In this document: positions 19,754-31,700 of the stretch, one piece after another
How positions within the stretch are numbered: position 1 is the first letter of the stretch
How the letters are laid out: every line of letters begins with the position of its first letter
From: Bryum argenteum
Lineage: Eukaryota > Streptophyta > Bryopsida > Bryales > Bryaceae
DNA length: 64,000 bases
Direction: 5' to 3'
NCBI GenBank assembly: GCA_037043015.1
Contig: CM073328.1
Coordinates: 15,163,495-15,227,494 of the forward strand
Notes under the pieces: model-generated
Database searches by the model: none
The model's input: the letters and a program-made list of their open reading frames with translations, nothing else
What the model was told of the DNA's origin: nothing
Made by a program: the position numbers and the translations under genes

Positions 19754-21801
19754 ATGTCCAATACGATAAGTCAGACAGACATTCCCAAAATTGTGTCTAA
19801 TAAGACAACCCTGGACTGCGTTCGTGGATTTGTCTTTGATTCAGAGGCCGAGGTGATGACCTTACATGATAGCGGACTGGAGGTGGAAGAAGATACCATG
19901 CAAGTTCGTGAAGAAGACGAAGGGCTCCAGGATCAGTCCTTTGTAGCGCCACCTAAGCCGAAGAGAGGGCGACGTTTGCGTCGAGGGACGGACATTGTGT
20001 CCTTGGGTTCGGAGTCCCAAGCATCAGAACTAGGGCAAACGGAGTCATCCGCACAAGGGTCCGGGGCCGTCCTTGCAACTCAATCTAATGTCGTCGCTAA
20101 ACTGTCACTTGCTCCTTCGACCGTGCCTTCCTCAGTGAGTGCATTCGAGATCACAAAAGGTCTCATTGAGCAGCGGAAGGCGAAACAAATCCCCGCTAGC
20201 AGCTCTTCAAGTGGAATTCCACATTCGTCCAAAGTTTTCATCTCCAACAATTCTGTGGAGACATTGATGTCTTTGCACTCGAAAACGTACAAAGTTAGCG
20301 GTGGCGATCCAAGATGGATTCAGTTTCAGGACGTCATTCGCAAGGTACAATCCTTTACATGGACTCCCCTTGTATGCATTACGGTCTAATTAGTACAAGA
20401 GAGACTAACTTTGCTTACTACTTTCTTCCAGGTTGGAGAAGGCCGCCAAACACAAGTTCCGGAACGATGCGAGGAAGAGAAGCACTCGGGATTCGATTTG
20501 ATCATTGCTGACATCCCTGAGAATCTACCCGTACCAACAATATCCAATCCTTCTTCAAGCATTCCGACGTGGAACGCTCGACACACCGGATATGTGGAAA
20601 CCATCTTCGAATTTGCAAGCGATTTCTTGCAAAATGATGGTGCTCTCCTTCTCTTTCTCTGCGATGATCGACACCTTATTACAGACATTTTTGATCAGGC
20701 TCACACCTACGACTTCGTGTTGCACAAGGACTGGTGGGGCATCAATGACCTAGGCTTGGCTTCTCCAAAGGACTCCAACTCCACGGTAATTAAAATCATT
20801 CTGAATCCAATGATGACATTGTGCACTCCGGTGATGAATTTAGTTGTTTTTTTCTTACATGATTTGGTTGACTGCAGTCTATTCGATTCTGGATTTACGT
20901 CTTCATTCGAGGTGGCGACGTGACCTCTAACTTCACATTCCAGACGAAGAAATCTGAGGTCATACATGAGGACGTTAATATAACCCAGAGCGATGCCCTG
21001 TTCAACCTCACCACTTTGGAGACTCAGCTCATGAACGGGAACGTTCCTTGGAGAGGACCAAGGGAGAAAGCCCCTCTGTTTGTGCAGGCCCTCATTGAGC
21101 AGCTAACCAAGCCCGGCGACATAGTCCTCGATTGGAAGGCAGGAACAGGTAACCGATCACTAAATCGTTCTGCATTTCCATTTTTCTCACTTTCTGAATT
21201 CAGTCTCACTACTTCTTTATGCTTTAAATTTCAGGGGCTTCCATTAAGGCCTGCCAGGAGATTGGTCACCATATTCTGGCGTTTGAGGATGACGAACCCA
21301 TCTACAACGCCCTTTTAGCTCCATATGCCGCCGCTAAAAATCTCATGGCCCCACCTAAACATCCAAGACCTTCGCCTGATGGCGAAGCCCGTAGCAAGAA
21401 ACAAAAACGCAAACGTTGGGATTGTAAGTAAGTCTTACTTTATATTTCCATACTTGTAGTTGCATCATCTTACCTTCACTTCTACATACATCTTTACGTA
21501 TTCATTCTAACGACTACTCGATACATATTGCAGAGTACTTGCAGCAACACCACGACCTCTGCCAAGTCCCGTCCCCATTCCATCGTGGCGTATAAACTAC
21601 AGTCCCATTCAGCCTTATGTTCTTCCAGAGTACGCTGAAGAATTAGCACTAGCGTTTCAGTCCGGCGCCGTTAGATATAATCCTAGTCGAGCTACTACTT
21701 GTGATCCGAGAGCCCTTGTGTTTATGGATACCGAGGCTTTAGAAGGAGATTCTGAGTCCTGGAGATCAGATAGTGGAAGTAGCGATGGTAGCATATCTTG
21801 A
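19754..21801 (+). CDS. DNA N4/N6-methyltransferase-like protein, beta-class order, five exons
   Basis: The exons join without a break: 19,754-20,344, 20,432-20,785, 20,878-21,148, 21,235-21,427 and 21,534-21,801. All introns are GT-AG and 86-106 bp long, giving 558 residues. Residues 1-200 are acidic, basic and serine-rich, with an NLS-like KPKRGRRLRR. The motif IV position (about 218-227) reads FDLIIADIPE, where active enzymes have D/N/S-P-P-Y/W. A motif X-like KAPLFVQALIEQLTKPGD leads into motif I (about 393-407), VLDWKAGTG, in place of D-P-F-x-G-S-G. Catalytic motif before AdoMet motif is the beta-class order of bacterial N4-cytosine/N6-adenine enzymes. KKQKRKR near the end may also be a nuclear signal. 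The altered motifs suggest weak or lost catalysis. Unlike its left neighbours it is fully open, which implies it is maintained. The start choice rests on the first ATG; an upstream exon is possible. Confidence 0.75.
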
Positions 21802-22172
21802 GTTTGAACGACGTTTCGAACATTTGTTGTTTTCATTTCATTTTATTTGATTCGATTGGACTTGATTGGATTTGATTACATATCGTTTCGAAATTTCATG
21901 CACACACATCTAACATGTTTGTACTCGACCATCATGGTTTTATTAGTTTTTTCCCATTTTACATTCTTACATTTGTCCACGGTCATAGGTGTTATTCTCT
22001 TTAATTCTCTCCATTTCCAGAATTGGTCTTTCAATTCTGAACGAGAATCTTCCATTAATAATGTTAAACCTTCCAAAAATCCACGGTCATAGGACCTCTT
22101 CGCCAAGAGTGTTTTCGTCTTTTCCCCAGAAAGTCAACTCCCTGAGCCTGCTCGTGGCTCGCTGCTCGCTGC
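21802..22172. other. 3' flank of the methyltransferase gene
   Basis: AT-rich noncoding sequence, probably 3' untranslated region and spacer. Nothing further was recognised. Confidence 0.4.
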
Positions 22173-22823
22173 TCATGGCTCACATCTTAGCAGCTGCCCG
22201 ACTTGGACTGCTAATTCGTCGAAAGCCGCTATGTAAGGGGCCACGCCAGCGGTTTGGCGGAGAGCCATAAGTCGGTCTTGTGCGTGCCCTTTGCGGTCAA
22301 CCTCTCCGAACACAGCAAGCACCCCTGCTCGGAAGTCCTCGTAAGAAGCTAGGAGTGGGTGACTCCTCTTCTCGTCGAGAGTCTGCAAGAGAGGCATCGC
22401 CCATCCCTCCGCCGTTCCAGTCATATAGGATAGCGCACAGGTGATCTTTTGTCTGTCCGTCCCATACCCAAGCGGGTTGTTATCGAACTGTAACCGAAGT
22501 TGGGCGAGCCAACGGTAAACGTCGCCACCCTTTTTCCCAGCAAACTCCTTGGGTCGCGCAATTTTTGTTACTCCCCTTCCTGTCGGTCCTTCTGGGCCGG
22601 GCTGGGAAGGCATCGGTGGGGGAAGCACCGGCGGCCCTTGAACCATGGTACTACGGCTCATACATTCTTGTACAATGTGGGGAATTGCGGCATGCAGCCC
22701 TTGGACCTGTTGCTGGACTGCATGCAAGGCTTGAAGTTGTTGCTGAATAAAAACAGTCAAGTCAGCCGCTCCACTCCCCGATGGCGTCGGATCCGGAACT
22801 AAAGGTGCCTCATGAAGTTCCAT
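22173..22823 (-). mobile_element. Ty3/Gypsy-type gag fragment (fossil)
   Basis: The minus-strand frame begins with a glutamine-rich helix (QQQLQALHAVQQQVQGLHA), continues into a proline-rich linker and then the retrotransposon gag fold (PKEFAGKKGGDVYRWLAQL, GTAEGWAMPLL, YIAAFDELAVQVG). It stops after the capsid-like region. No protease, polymerase or LTRs belonging to it are visible, so it is a partial fossil of a family different from the two LTR elements below. Confidence 0.75.
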
Positions 22824-25031
22824 GACCTAGTCCTCTTCTCCCTTGCTATTTATTCTTGAAACACAGTCCTCCTATCTCGGCTCCTCCAACAACCGCATGT
22901 GACGTAGTATTAAAAGCATTTGAGCTGTGGGTAATCCTGTCAAACTATGTGGCCGCGGAAATGACACCCTTGTGGCTTGAGGAATACCACCCGGCTGAAT
23001 CCAGGGTCGGGGACCTACGGTAGCGGGATCTATGATACTCAAACTCATGGAGTCGTCAGACGTTGCAGAGCAGCGTCTGCCCCCCTTTACTGTGACGGTC
23101 ACAGGGCCCGCCGTGCCTGTTGAGAGCCTATTGTTGCTATGGGAATGCCATGGAAACCACCGGGCAATGCACCCAGCAGAGAATAGGATGTCTCCATTTT
23201 TAGTGGGCCACTGATTGGCATGCAGTCATGCAGAAACTATAAGCTGGAAGAAGTCTTGGCTGAGGCTCCTGAAAAGCCTGTTGCTGACTGCCGAGTAGCA
23301 GCCCTGAGGCCGAAATTACTGCTGGTGGCTGCTGGAAATCCAGCCCTGATGCTGAAAATCCGGCTCTGATCCCGGAAATAGTGCTGCTGGTGGCTGCTGG
23401 CTACCGAAAAGGCAGGCTGGCCGTTTGACAACCCTCGGCTGACTACCGCGGTGGCACCTCCTCGTGTGGCCGTTTGGTCCTAGTTCGCTGGCAGCGGCTG
23501 GCGCGTTCACTAGGATCCAAAAACCGCTGTTAGGCCGAACTCCTCGAACGGGAAGGTGTCTTGCTGCATCAGGTCCTTAATTGCTGGGGCTCGTAGTTCG
23601 TCTTATCGTTGCAATCCGCTCAGCCACTAGCTCAAGCATGGTTTCCAGAAAATGATCAAACGGAGAAGCAGCGTATTCGATGTCGGCGCCGAACTTGTCA
23701 GAGAAGTTGAAATCACAGGTTCGTTCCTCAGTGATCCTCTCAAGTTGTTCCACGAACATACGCAAATCAGCCAACCGGTCAGTTCCACGGATCATCGATC
23801 TTGCTAAGCATACGTCGGAGTTGTCGCACCAATATTTACTAAGTTTTCCCTCGGCATTGCAGATGGTTGCACGCATTAACGCCGCCCGGAACTCCAGTTG
23901 CAAATGGTACGTCTTCAGCCGCTTTCCAGGCATCCCTTTCCACCTTCCTGCCCCAATATCACCGTCTCCCGCTCTATGCCAGAATCCCGTTCACAGTGAC
24001 CTCCATTGTTGCGCAGGCCCTTTCGAGAACACAGTTCGCCTGACAGTTACCGCAGGAGTCAAACATGACACAGGCCGCCTGTTTTTGGCGGCACAAGAAG
24101 ATTGCATGTTGCGTCACTGTTGCGCAGGTGGTGGATGGAGTTCTGACCGTGATGATCCCGAAGCTGCAGAAGCCGAAGCCACAGTCCCGCCAGTTCGAAA
24201 TTCACGCCATGGTCGAGAAGGCTATGCAGCTTCCGGAGACAGCTCCGGAGATATCGATTCAGAGCTTCGTAACGTCAGTTTTGCTCTGGCCGGCCACTGC
24301 TGTATCTGATCGGTACCAGAGAAGAAGTCATCGATGAAGCACTAGGATCCGTAGCGTTATTCTTTGCTTTCCCAAACTAAGGAACATCGTGGTGGGGATC
24401 AGTTACTGGTCCTGCTGTTTTCTGAGCATGCAAATTTGGAGCCAGTGTCGGTGCCAGCTCTTGGGCCTATTTTGCTGCATGGTGGTACTGGCCGAATAGG
24501 AGGCCCACGAGGAATCTTCTTATCGCAACAAGGACTTACTAATGCTCAGGCACCTGTTTTTTGCTGGTCTCTCCATCTCAAATTTGTGCGTATAAGACTT
24601 GCTGATTCCCAGGACCGCTCTCAACTCCTTGAGAGGTCGAAGTTGTCTCCATGTCCATCTAGCCTAGCTTGCTTGTACAACGATCAATCCACCATCTCCG
24701 TCCTTCCGCACCATCGCTGCATTCGAAATGGCTGTTACGTTGAATCACGCATGGAATCTAAACTACTGTTAATGCTGAATCACTCATGAAGACCGCTACA
24801 AGAAACTTAACTATGACTGGCCATTATGTCAGACATTGACTCTAAGAACGCAGCTTGAATACGAGGAAGAATATAATTGTCATAAGAGACGAAATGGCCA
24901 GTGAAGGACAAGCTCCTTCACTGGCCTCTTATACAGAGGAGGTGTGGCAGTTAGTGTCAGTTGCCTCTCCTCTGAACCCAACTACCACTAACTGCCCACA
25001 GTTCTACGCCTGATTCTCCGCGTAGTCCTAA
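22824..25031. other. region without a recognised gene
   Basis: Several short open frames (for example minus 23,577-23,933, with VEQLERITEERTCDF) look moderately protein-like but match nothing I know. Around 23,230-23,510 a CTGCTGG/CCGGAAAT-rich low-complexity stretch occurs. A perfect hairpin lies at 24,896-24,926. The sequence may be more transposon debris connected to the gag fragment. Confidence 0.4.
24896..24926. other. perfect 13-bp hairpin
   Basis: GGCCAGTGAAGGA and its exact reverse complement are separated by a five-base loop. Outer arms ATAAGAG and CTCTTAT extend the pairing after a seven-base bulge on the left side. A second inverted pair, GGCAGTTAGTG with CACTAACTGCC, lies just downstream (about 24,946-24,998). 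Confidence 0.7.
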
Positions 25032-25195
25032 CAAATTAGGATGTGATAGCTCAAATTTTGAATAAGAGGGAATTAGGATGTAGTAGCTCAAATTTTGAAT
25101 AAGAGGGGAAATTAGGATGTAGTAGCTTTAGTTTTGAATAATAGGGGGAATTAGGATGTGGTAGCTCAAATTTTGAATAAGAGGGAGAATTGGAT
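25032..25195. repeat. minisatellite, about 38-39 bp x 4
   Basis: Four copies of a unit starting AATTAGGATGTAGTAGCTC and ending TTTTGAATAAGAGGG, with a few substitutions and single-base length changes. Confidence 0.9.
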
Positions 25196-25377
25196 TGTGG
25201 TAACCCAAATTTGAAAAAGTGCGGGAGTAGAAAATAGAAAGGTTTTCAAGAGAAAGAAGGGAAGAAAACAAAAAATAAATAAAAAATAAAAATGAAATAG
25301 TAAGAGAGTCACCCGCTGTTAACTGGGGATTACCTAGCCTGTAAAAGAGTAAATCTTCTAGTAGCCTATTAAGACCT

Positions 25378-25450
25378 AGGATGAAATCCTGTTCTGGGAT
25401 GAAATCTTGTGCTGGGATGAAATCCTGTCCTGGAATGAAATCCTGTGGAT
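25378..25450. repeat. minisatellite, about 18 bp x 4
   Basis: Four copies of a unit like GGGATGAAATCCTGT plus a short CT-rich spacer. Confidence 0.85.
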
Positions 25451-25826
25451 GGATGAAGGCGGCTAAGGTTGGAGATTAGGGTTTGGAGGGGGTTTGGGAG
25501 CTCTCTCTCTCTCTCTGGAATTTTGACCTTTATTAGATGAATGAATCCTCTTACAGAATCTTTCAGATTCCTTACGGATTCTTCTCTACTTCAAACTGCA
25601 CAGATTCTATGTTAGCACTAGGCTCGGTTACCTCGCCACTAACCTCTATGCCAACTATGACACCCACCGGTTCTTACAAGCGGGACCGTCTGGTACACTA
25701 TCCGGTCGTACAGCTGCTTGACTTGAACCTCCTGGACAGACAATACTTGTCTCGATACCCGGACACCCTTTTTTTATACCAGGGTGTAGTACCATGGCTA
25801 TTGATGCCCATGTATGGCTTGAGTAC

Positions 25827-26585
25827 TGTTACCCGCCATGGCCCCGCGGGTATCATTACCGAAGACCAGGGGAGCCACGGGGAGACCAAGACATAACAGC
25901 GACCACGGGGCTCGAGGCCGAGGGTGCAGTGACAGAGCCACGGAACGAGGCCACGGGCACAGAACAATTAAGGCAAAAGCCAGCGCGAGGAGGTTAGGTT
26001 TTATTATAAGAAGAGAATAGAATTACACATTTGTTAGTCCTGAATCCCACGAATAGTGATAGCCTGAGCACCTTTCGGCTCACCTCTGTAGCCATTCGGC
26101 ATCCACTAAGTTAATACATAGGACTCGCTCCGATTCTACTCTATGTGCCTGTCTGCTCTCTAAACCCTTCTTCCCTACTCACCATTCTATTCCTTGCACA
26201 ATCCGTGGCACCGTGGAACTCCTGTGGCCGAAATACTTGTGTCTCAGGTGCGTCACATGGTCGACAGTGGAGGTTGACGACCCCGCCCCCACCGAAGGAT
26301 AGCTCTCGCGGAGTGAACACTTGGACCGTGGAAACCTCGCTGAGGAGTAGCGCCGCGGGACTACACTCCGGACTTCATACTGCTCGGGCTTAAACTCCGC
26401 CATCGGAGAGTTGACCCTCTTCGGCCAATCATTCCCTGGGTACAGTGACCGGTCAACGACCGGCCGAACCTACCCTGGACCCCGGGACTTCCTTGGTAAC
26501 AGGATACTAACCGGGTATCTTACACCCGTGTCCTTACTTCGTCCCCGTACCTCGAACACCTCCATGTCTGAAACCCCGGCTAACA
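25827..26585 (+). repeat. Element A left (5') LTR
   Basis: 759 bp, TGTTA...TAACA. Its sequence repeats at 35,037-35,795 without a difference that I could find. Small frames inside both LTRs are identical and are not genes. Confidence 0.95.
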
Positions 26586-26603
26586 TTTTGGCGACCATGC
26601 TGG
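26586..26603 (+). other. Element A primer-binding-site-like sequence
   Basis: TTTTGGCGACCATGCTGG directly follows the LTR terminus, at the position where minus-strand synthesis is primed. Resemblance to the TGGCGCCGTTGCC type is partial. Confidence 0.5.
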
Positions 26604-26623
26604 GGATGGAGTGTTGAGGTAAA

Positions 26624-26728
<105 letters not shown>

Positions 26729-26766
26729 AAAGAGATCGTTAGGCTACGAGCCTGAAAAGAAGGAAA

Positions 26767-28797
26767 ATGCCCCCGAAAAGGCACGCCGCGGAAAAAGCCG
26801 TGGAAAATGTAGTTGCAAATATGGAAGAAATAGTGCAACACGAAGATGAGACCAGGGAGTTACTACAATGGATGAAGCAGCAAATGACGGATTTAGCTGC
26901 TCAGAATGAGGCCACGAATGCTAAGTTAGAATTGCTCAGCTTGAAATATCAAGACATCCAGGGGAATGGCGCCCCCGAAGTTATTGCTTCGACACCAAGA
27001 AGTGTGGGAGAACCAGCAGAAGCGGTGCAGTCGGCAACCATACCCCAGGGAAATAATGCCGCGGCCAGCTCAAGCACCTCGGGAATGCCATCACCGGCAC
27101 CAGTAGCGGTACCTACGGGATTACCCACTGTGTCACACACCCCAGGGAGCCTTGATGCCCATGCCAAGTTACCAAAGATACCTTACCCCGTGTTTGATGA
27201 ATCTGGGGACCCAGATTGGCACATCAGAAGGTTCAAAGTAATAGCCCGCACGAACGGCATCTTTCAGGCCACGGACCTACAGAATATCTTCGGCACCACG
27301 CTCCAAGGAAACCACATTAACTGGTACATTGACTTCGAATCCGAACACAGCAATGCCAGTTGGGAAGACATGGAGCGCAGTTTTTTACACAAGTTCAGAA
27401 AACTGAAAACAAGCTCGGAAGTCCTCCGAGCATTGGGATCAATTACTCAATCCACGAACGAACCGGTGGACAAATTTTATGATAGATTTAAGCAGTTGGC
27501 CGACAAACTGAGCCAGCGACCCGCGGAAGAATACATGTGTGAGTGGTTTAAAAAGGGGCTGCTACCATGGATACAGCAAGGCATTGTTATCCGTGGCGTA
27601 AAAACGTTGCCAGAAATCCTTTCCGCGGCAAACGATATCAGTCGCGAACTCATGGCTTTGAAACAAACACAGAACACCATACTGCCACTACCCACGACAC
27701 GGCAAGATGCCCGGGTAGCACCCCCATTATGTGACACATGTGGAAAAACCCACCATGGAAGGTGCTGGTACTCCACCAATACACCCCCGTCCCAGGACCA
27801 CAGGCGACCCAGGAACACCACGGCCGCGGTATACCCCGAGGAGGTCAATGTAGATGCCTTCCAACCCGGCCGAACGGATGCATGTTGGGAATGCGGAGGC
27901 CTGGACCATCGACGGAGCCAATGCCCAATATTAAAACAGAAATGGGCACAGAACCGAGCCAGTCAACCCCCGGGGCCCCCGAACTCAAACCCCGCGGGCC
28001 ACAGGAGAGGAGGAGTAACACTCACCGAAGTACACAGACCGGAAACAAATGTTTCCACGATATCAGCTTCTGCAGTGACCACGAGGTCAAAGGCAAACTC
28101 TCCAAACCACGTGGTAGAACACCGAAAGCCATTTCCGGAAAACCACTGGGAACGGTTGCATAACATGAGGACGGACATTCAAAAGGATCTGGAAACAGTA
28201 ACCACGGACCACGGGCGTGCTACGGACTTCACCCTTCAGCAGATACTAGATACGACCAGCGTAACAATTACCTTGGCCAAACTCGTACAAATCAGCCCCG
28301 AATTGCAACACTATTTGCAAAAGACCGTGGTGCCCGAGGCAAAACCAGATCTCACCTTCGTGGAAGTCAACGCCACCACGATGGACCCAGATGCTGCAGT
28401 CATACACGTCCAGCTGGGAGGACAAACATTGACCAATGTCCTCGTTGATGGAGGATCCGGCGTAAATGTAATGAGCAATCACGTTCGACAAGCACTGGGG
28501 TTACCCCAACCTCGGAATGCCCGTTTTATCCTACGCATGGCGAATGACGCCCCCGTCACCCCCCTGGGCATTCTGACCATGGTCGGGATTACAATACATG
28601 GAGTGTCAACACCGGCAACATTCGTAGTGATAGAAATGCCCCACGACAGTGGCTTTCCGGTCATCCTGGGAAGACCCTGGTTACGGGACATGCAGGCAAT
28701 CTACGACTGGACCAAAAACCAGATCCACATTCAACGCCAAGGGAAGACCGTGGTTATTCCCGTGGATAGTTGCCTCACTCGTACCAAGGTGAACTAG
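26767..28797 (+). CDS. Element A gag-protease
   Basis: 676 residues. An N-terminal coiled coil and alanine/proline-rich linker lead into the gag fold from about residue 135 (PKIPYPVFDESGDPDWHIRR). Two CCHC-like knuckles follow (CDTCGKTHHGRCWY and CWECGGLDHRRSQC). Near residue 560 is the aspartic protease motif VLVDGGSGVNVMS, and ILGRPWLRD comes near 635. Gag proteins form the particle and the protease matures it. The pol frame follows after a short gap in the same frame. Confidence 0.9.
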   Translation: MPPKRHAAEKAVENVVANMEEIVQHEDETRELLQWMKQQMTDLAAQNEATNAKLELLSLKYQDIQGNGAPEVIASTPRSVGEPAEAVQSATIPQGNNAAASSSTSGMPSPAPVAVPTGLPTVSHTPGSLDAHAKLPKIPYPVFDESGDPDWHIRRFKVIARTNGIFQATDLQNIFGTTLQGNHINWYIDFESEHSNASWEDMERSFLHKFRKLKTSSEVLRALGSITQSTNEPVDKFYDRFKQLADKLSQRPAEEYMCEWFKKGLLPWIQQGIVIRGVKTLPEILSAANDISRELMALKQTQNTILPLPTTRQDARVAPPLCDTCGKTHHGRCWYSTNTPPSQDHRRPRNTTAAVYPEEVNVDAFQPGRTDACWECGGLDHRRSQCPILKQKWAQNRASQPPGPPNSNPAGHRRGGVTLTEVHRPETNVSTISASAVTTRSKANSPNHVVEHRKPFPENHWERLHNMRTDIQKDLETVTTDHGRATDFTLQQILDTTSVTITLAKLVQISPELQHYLQKTVVPEAKPDLTFVEVNATTMDPDAAVIHVQLGGQTLTNVLVDGGSGVNVMSNHVRQALGLPQPRNARFILRMANDAPVTPLGILTMVGITIHGVSTPATFVVIEMPHDSGFPVILGRPWLRDMQAIYDWTKNQIHIQRQGKTVVIPVDSCLTRTKVN

Positions 28798-31700
28798 ATC
28801 AGGACCGCGGCTGGGACATACTGGCCAGAGGAACTCACTAACGAACAAGAGGCCCTCGTACTCCACGTCCACCCAAACTTAGTACCCGTGGCGGAAATCC
28901 ATTTAGCCAGTTTGGTACAAGAGGAAGAAAAATTGGGCATCCCCGATCATTTCACACGAGAGATAGCCGAGGAGGTAGTAGTAAATGTTGTCCCCACAAC
29001 GACAGCCTTACACCACGAGACGGTCACAGGGTGGACACACGGGGCCAAGGAACGGGTACAGTTAGTCAACCTCGGTACAACAGAAGAACCGAGATATATC
29101 AAGATTAATACCGACGCACCCCCGGCCATCAAACAAGCTGCTATCGCCTTGTTCCACGAGTACCGGGATATATTTGCGTGGAACCACGAGGATTTAAAGG
29201 GTATCCCCAATGCCCTGGCCGAGCACACCATAGACCTCGTCCCTGGAGCCACCCCGGTACAGCAGCGACGATACAGGATGAACCCGAACTACGCCGCTCG
29301 GGTCAAAGCCGAACTTGACAAACTGCTCCACGCGAAGTTCATCTCACCCGTGGATGCCGCGCCATGGCTCTCACCTATGGTAATTATCCCCAAGAAAAAT
29401 GGCACGTTGCGCATTTGTGTGGATTTCAGAAAACTCAACGCAGCGACAAAGAAGGATCACTATCCCCTACCTTACATGGAGGAAATTATCGATGAAGTGG
29501 CTGGGCATGAGATGTACTCGTTCTTGGATTGCTTTTCAGGGTACTACCAGGTAGCCATGGCAGAACAGGACAAAGGCAAAACAGCTTTCTCCACGGAATG
29601 GGGACCTTACCAGTTTGAGCGTATGCCTTTTGGAGCCAAAAATGCACCCATGACATTCCAACGTGTCATGGAGCTCATCTTCAGACCATACCTTAAACGG
29701 TTTTTTCGAATCTACTTGGACGACGGAACCGTGTATGGGAAGATGAAGGACCACGTTTCCCATCTCAGGCAAATTTTCCACGCATGTCGGGCCAACGGGG
29801 TAAGCCTCAACGCGGACAAGTGCATGTTTCTGTACTTCGCGGGGGTCATCCTCGGCTACATCGTATGCAAACACGGCAAGCTTCCCGACCCCGAAAAGAT
29901 TAAGGACATCCTGGACATGACACCGCCAACCAATCAGAAAGGTGTTCAAAGACTCTTGGGTCTGGCCCAGTTCAATCGGATCTACATCGAGAAACTAGCT
30001 CATATCACAGCCCCAATCACAGCCTTGAACCATGCCAAGTATGTCTACCCCCGGGATTGGACACCGGAAGCACAGGCAGCGTTAGAAAAAATAAAGCACG
30101 CATACTCCAACGCGCCCATCCTCATCGCACCAGATTGGTCCAAGCCTTTCCACGTCCATACAGACGCATCCAACATTGCCGTGGGAGTGATGCTGGCACA
30201 AAACATAAACGGCAAACACGACCAACCCGTGGCATATGCAAGCAGGTTACTCAACCAAGCGGAGCGGAATTACTCCACCACGGAACGAGAAGCCTTGGCA
30301 ATGATCTATGCCGTCAAAAAATTCAGACATTACCTCCTCGGGAAAAAATTTCGATTCATGGTCGACCATCACAGCTTATCGTACCTCGTGAATCAGACTC
30401 TGGTCACAGGAAGAGTAGCTCGATGGATCATGATCCTATTAGAATACGACTTTGAGGTCGTATACGTCCCTGGGAAACGACACATTGTGGCAGATTACTT
30501 ATCCAGGGACACTAACACCACCGCGGAAGGGATAGACGATTCGTTCAACGAGGCCTATGTCCAAACTGCACAGATAGCCACGGACCCCAGGGGACACGAG
30601 GAAGACTGGAGGGCTGACATCATACACTACCTCACCACGGGCATTACTCCCGCGGACCTCACAGGGACCCGCCGAATCAGTTTTGCACAAACGACACTGC
30701 CATATACCGTGGTCCGAGGAGAATTATACAAACGAGGGTTGGATCAAGAAATCCGGCTGTGCGTACCAGCTAAACAGCAGCAACAAATTATCGAACACCT
30801 CCACGATGGGCCCGCAGGAGGACACCAGGGTCCCGATACCACAATAAAAAAGATCCTCTCCGCTAGATATTGGTGGCCAACACTGCACAAGGATGTAATT
30901 CAGTACATCAAAAATTGCCACGCCTGCCAAATCTCCACGACGAACTTCCAGCATCAAGGCAAGGTGCCATTGAAATCAATACCACCCCTGGGACCCTTTC
31001 AACGATGGGGGTTAGACTTCGTAGGCCCAATCAAGCCGGTGACTCGCCAGGGATACAAGTACATACTCGTGGCCACGGACTACACCACGAAATGGGTTGA
31101 AGCTAAACCACTGAGGACCAACACCGCGGTTGTCACGGCCTCGTTTATTTACGAAAACATAATTACAAGGTTCGGATGCCCATTGGAAATAGTCTCAGAC
31201 CAAGGCACGCATTTTGTGAACGCAGTCATACAAGACCTCCTCGACAACCACGTTATCAAGCACCGAACCAGCACGGTATACTATCCACAAGGAAATGGGC
31301 AAGCCGAGTCTACAAACAAGACATTGATCAACATGCTCAAACGATTTGTGCACGCCAACCAAGCAGACTGGGACGATTGCTTACCAGCCGCACTATGGGC
31401 ATACCGCGTAGCCGTCAAAACCTCCACGAAGGCCAGCCCATTCGAAATGGTTTACGGCACCCAGCCACTGCTGCCCACGGAATACATCGTGCCAACGTTT
31501 CAAACCCTGCAGCCGCGGGAGTACGCACCCCACAGGGTACTGGCAGCCCGCCTCGGAGATCTACATCACCTCGAAGAAATCCGAGCCTCAGCAACCGAGC
31601 ACATACTACACAAACAAACCTTGGCTGCCCGGCATTTTCAAGGAACGCAGCCCCCACAAGTTTTCCAGAAGGGGGACCAAGTGCTTTGGTGCCCTCGAGA

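Noticed and set aside
23577-24337. Candidate genes in overlapping frames (23,577-23,933 minus; 24,065-24,337 plus)
   Set aside because: No recognised motif, no splice-consistent extension and no supporting neighbours, so left as unassigned.
25698-26617. Small open frames in the element A LTRs
   Set aside because: They are duplicated in both LTRs, short, and lack protein-like features.
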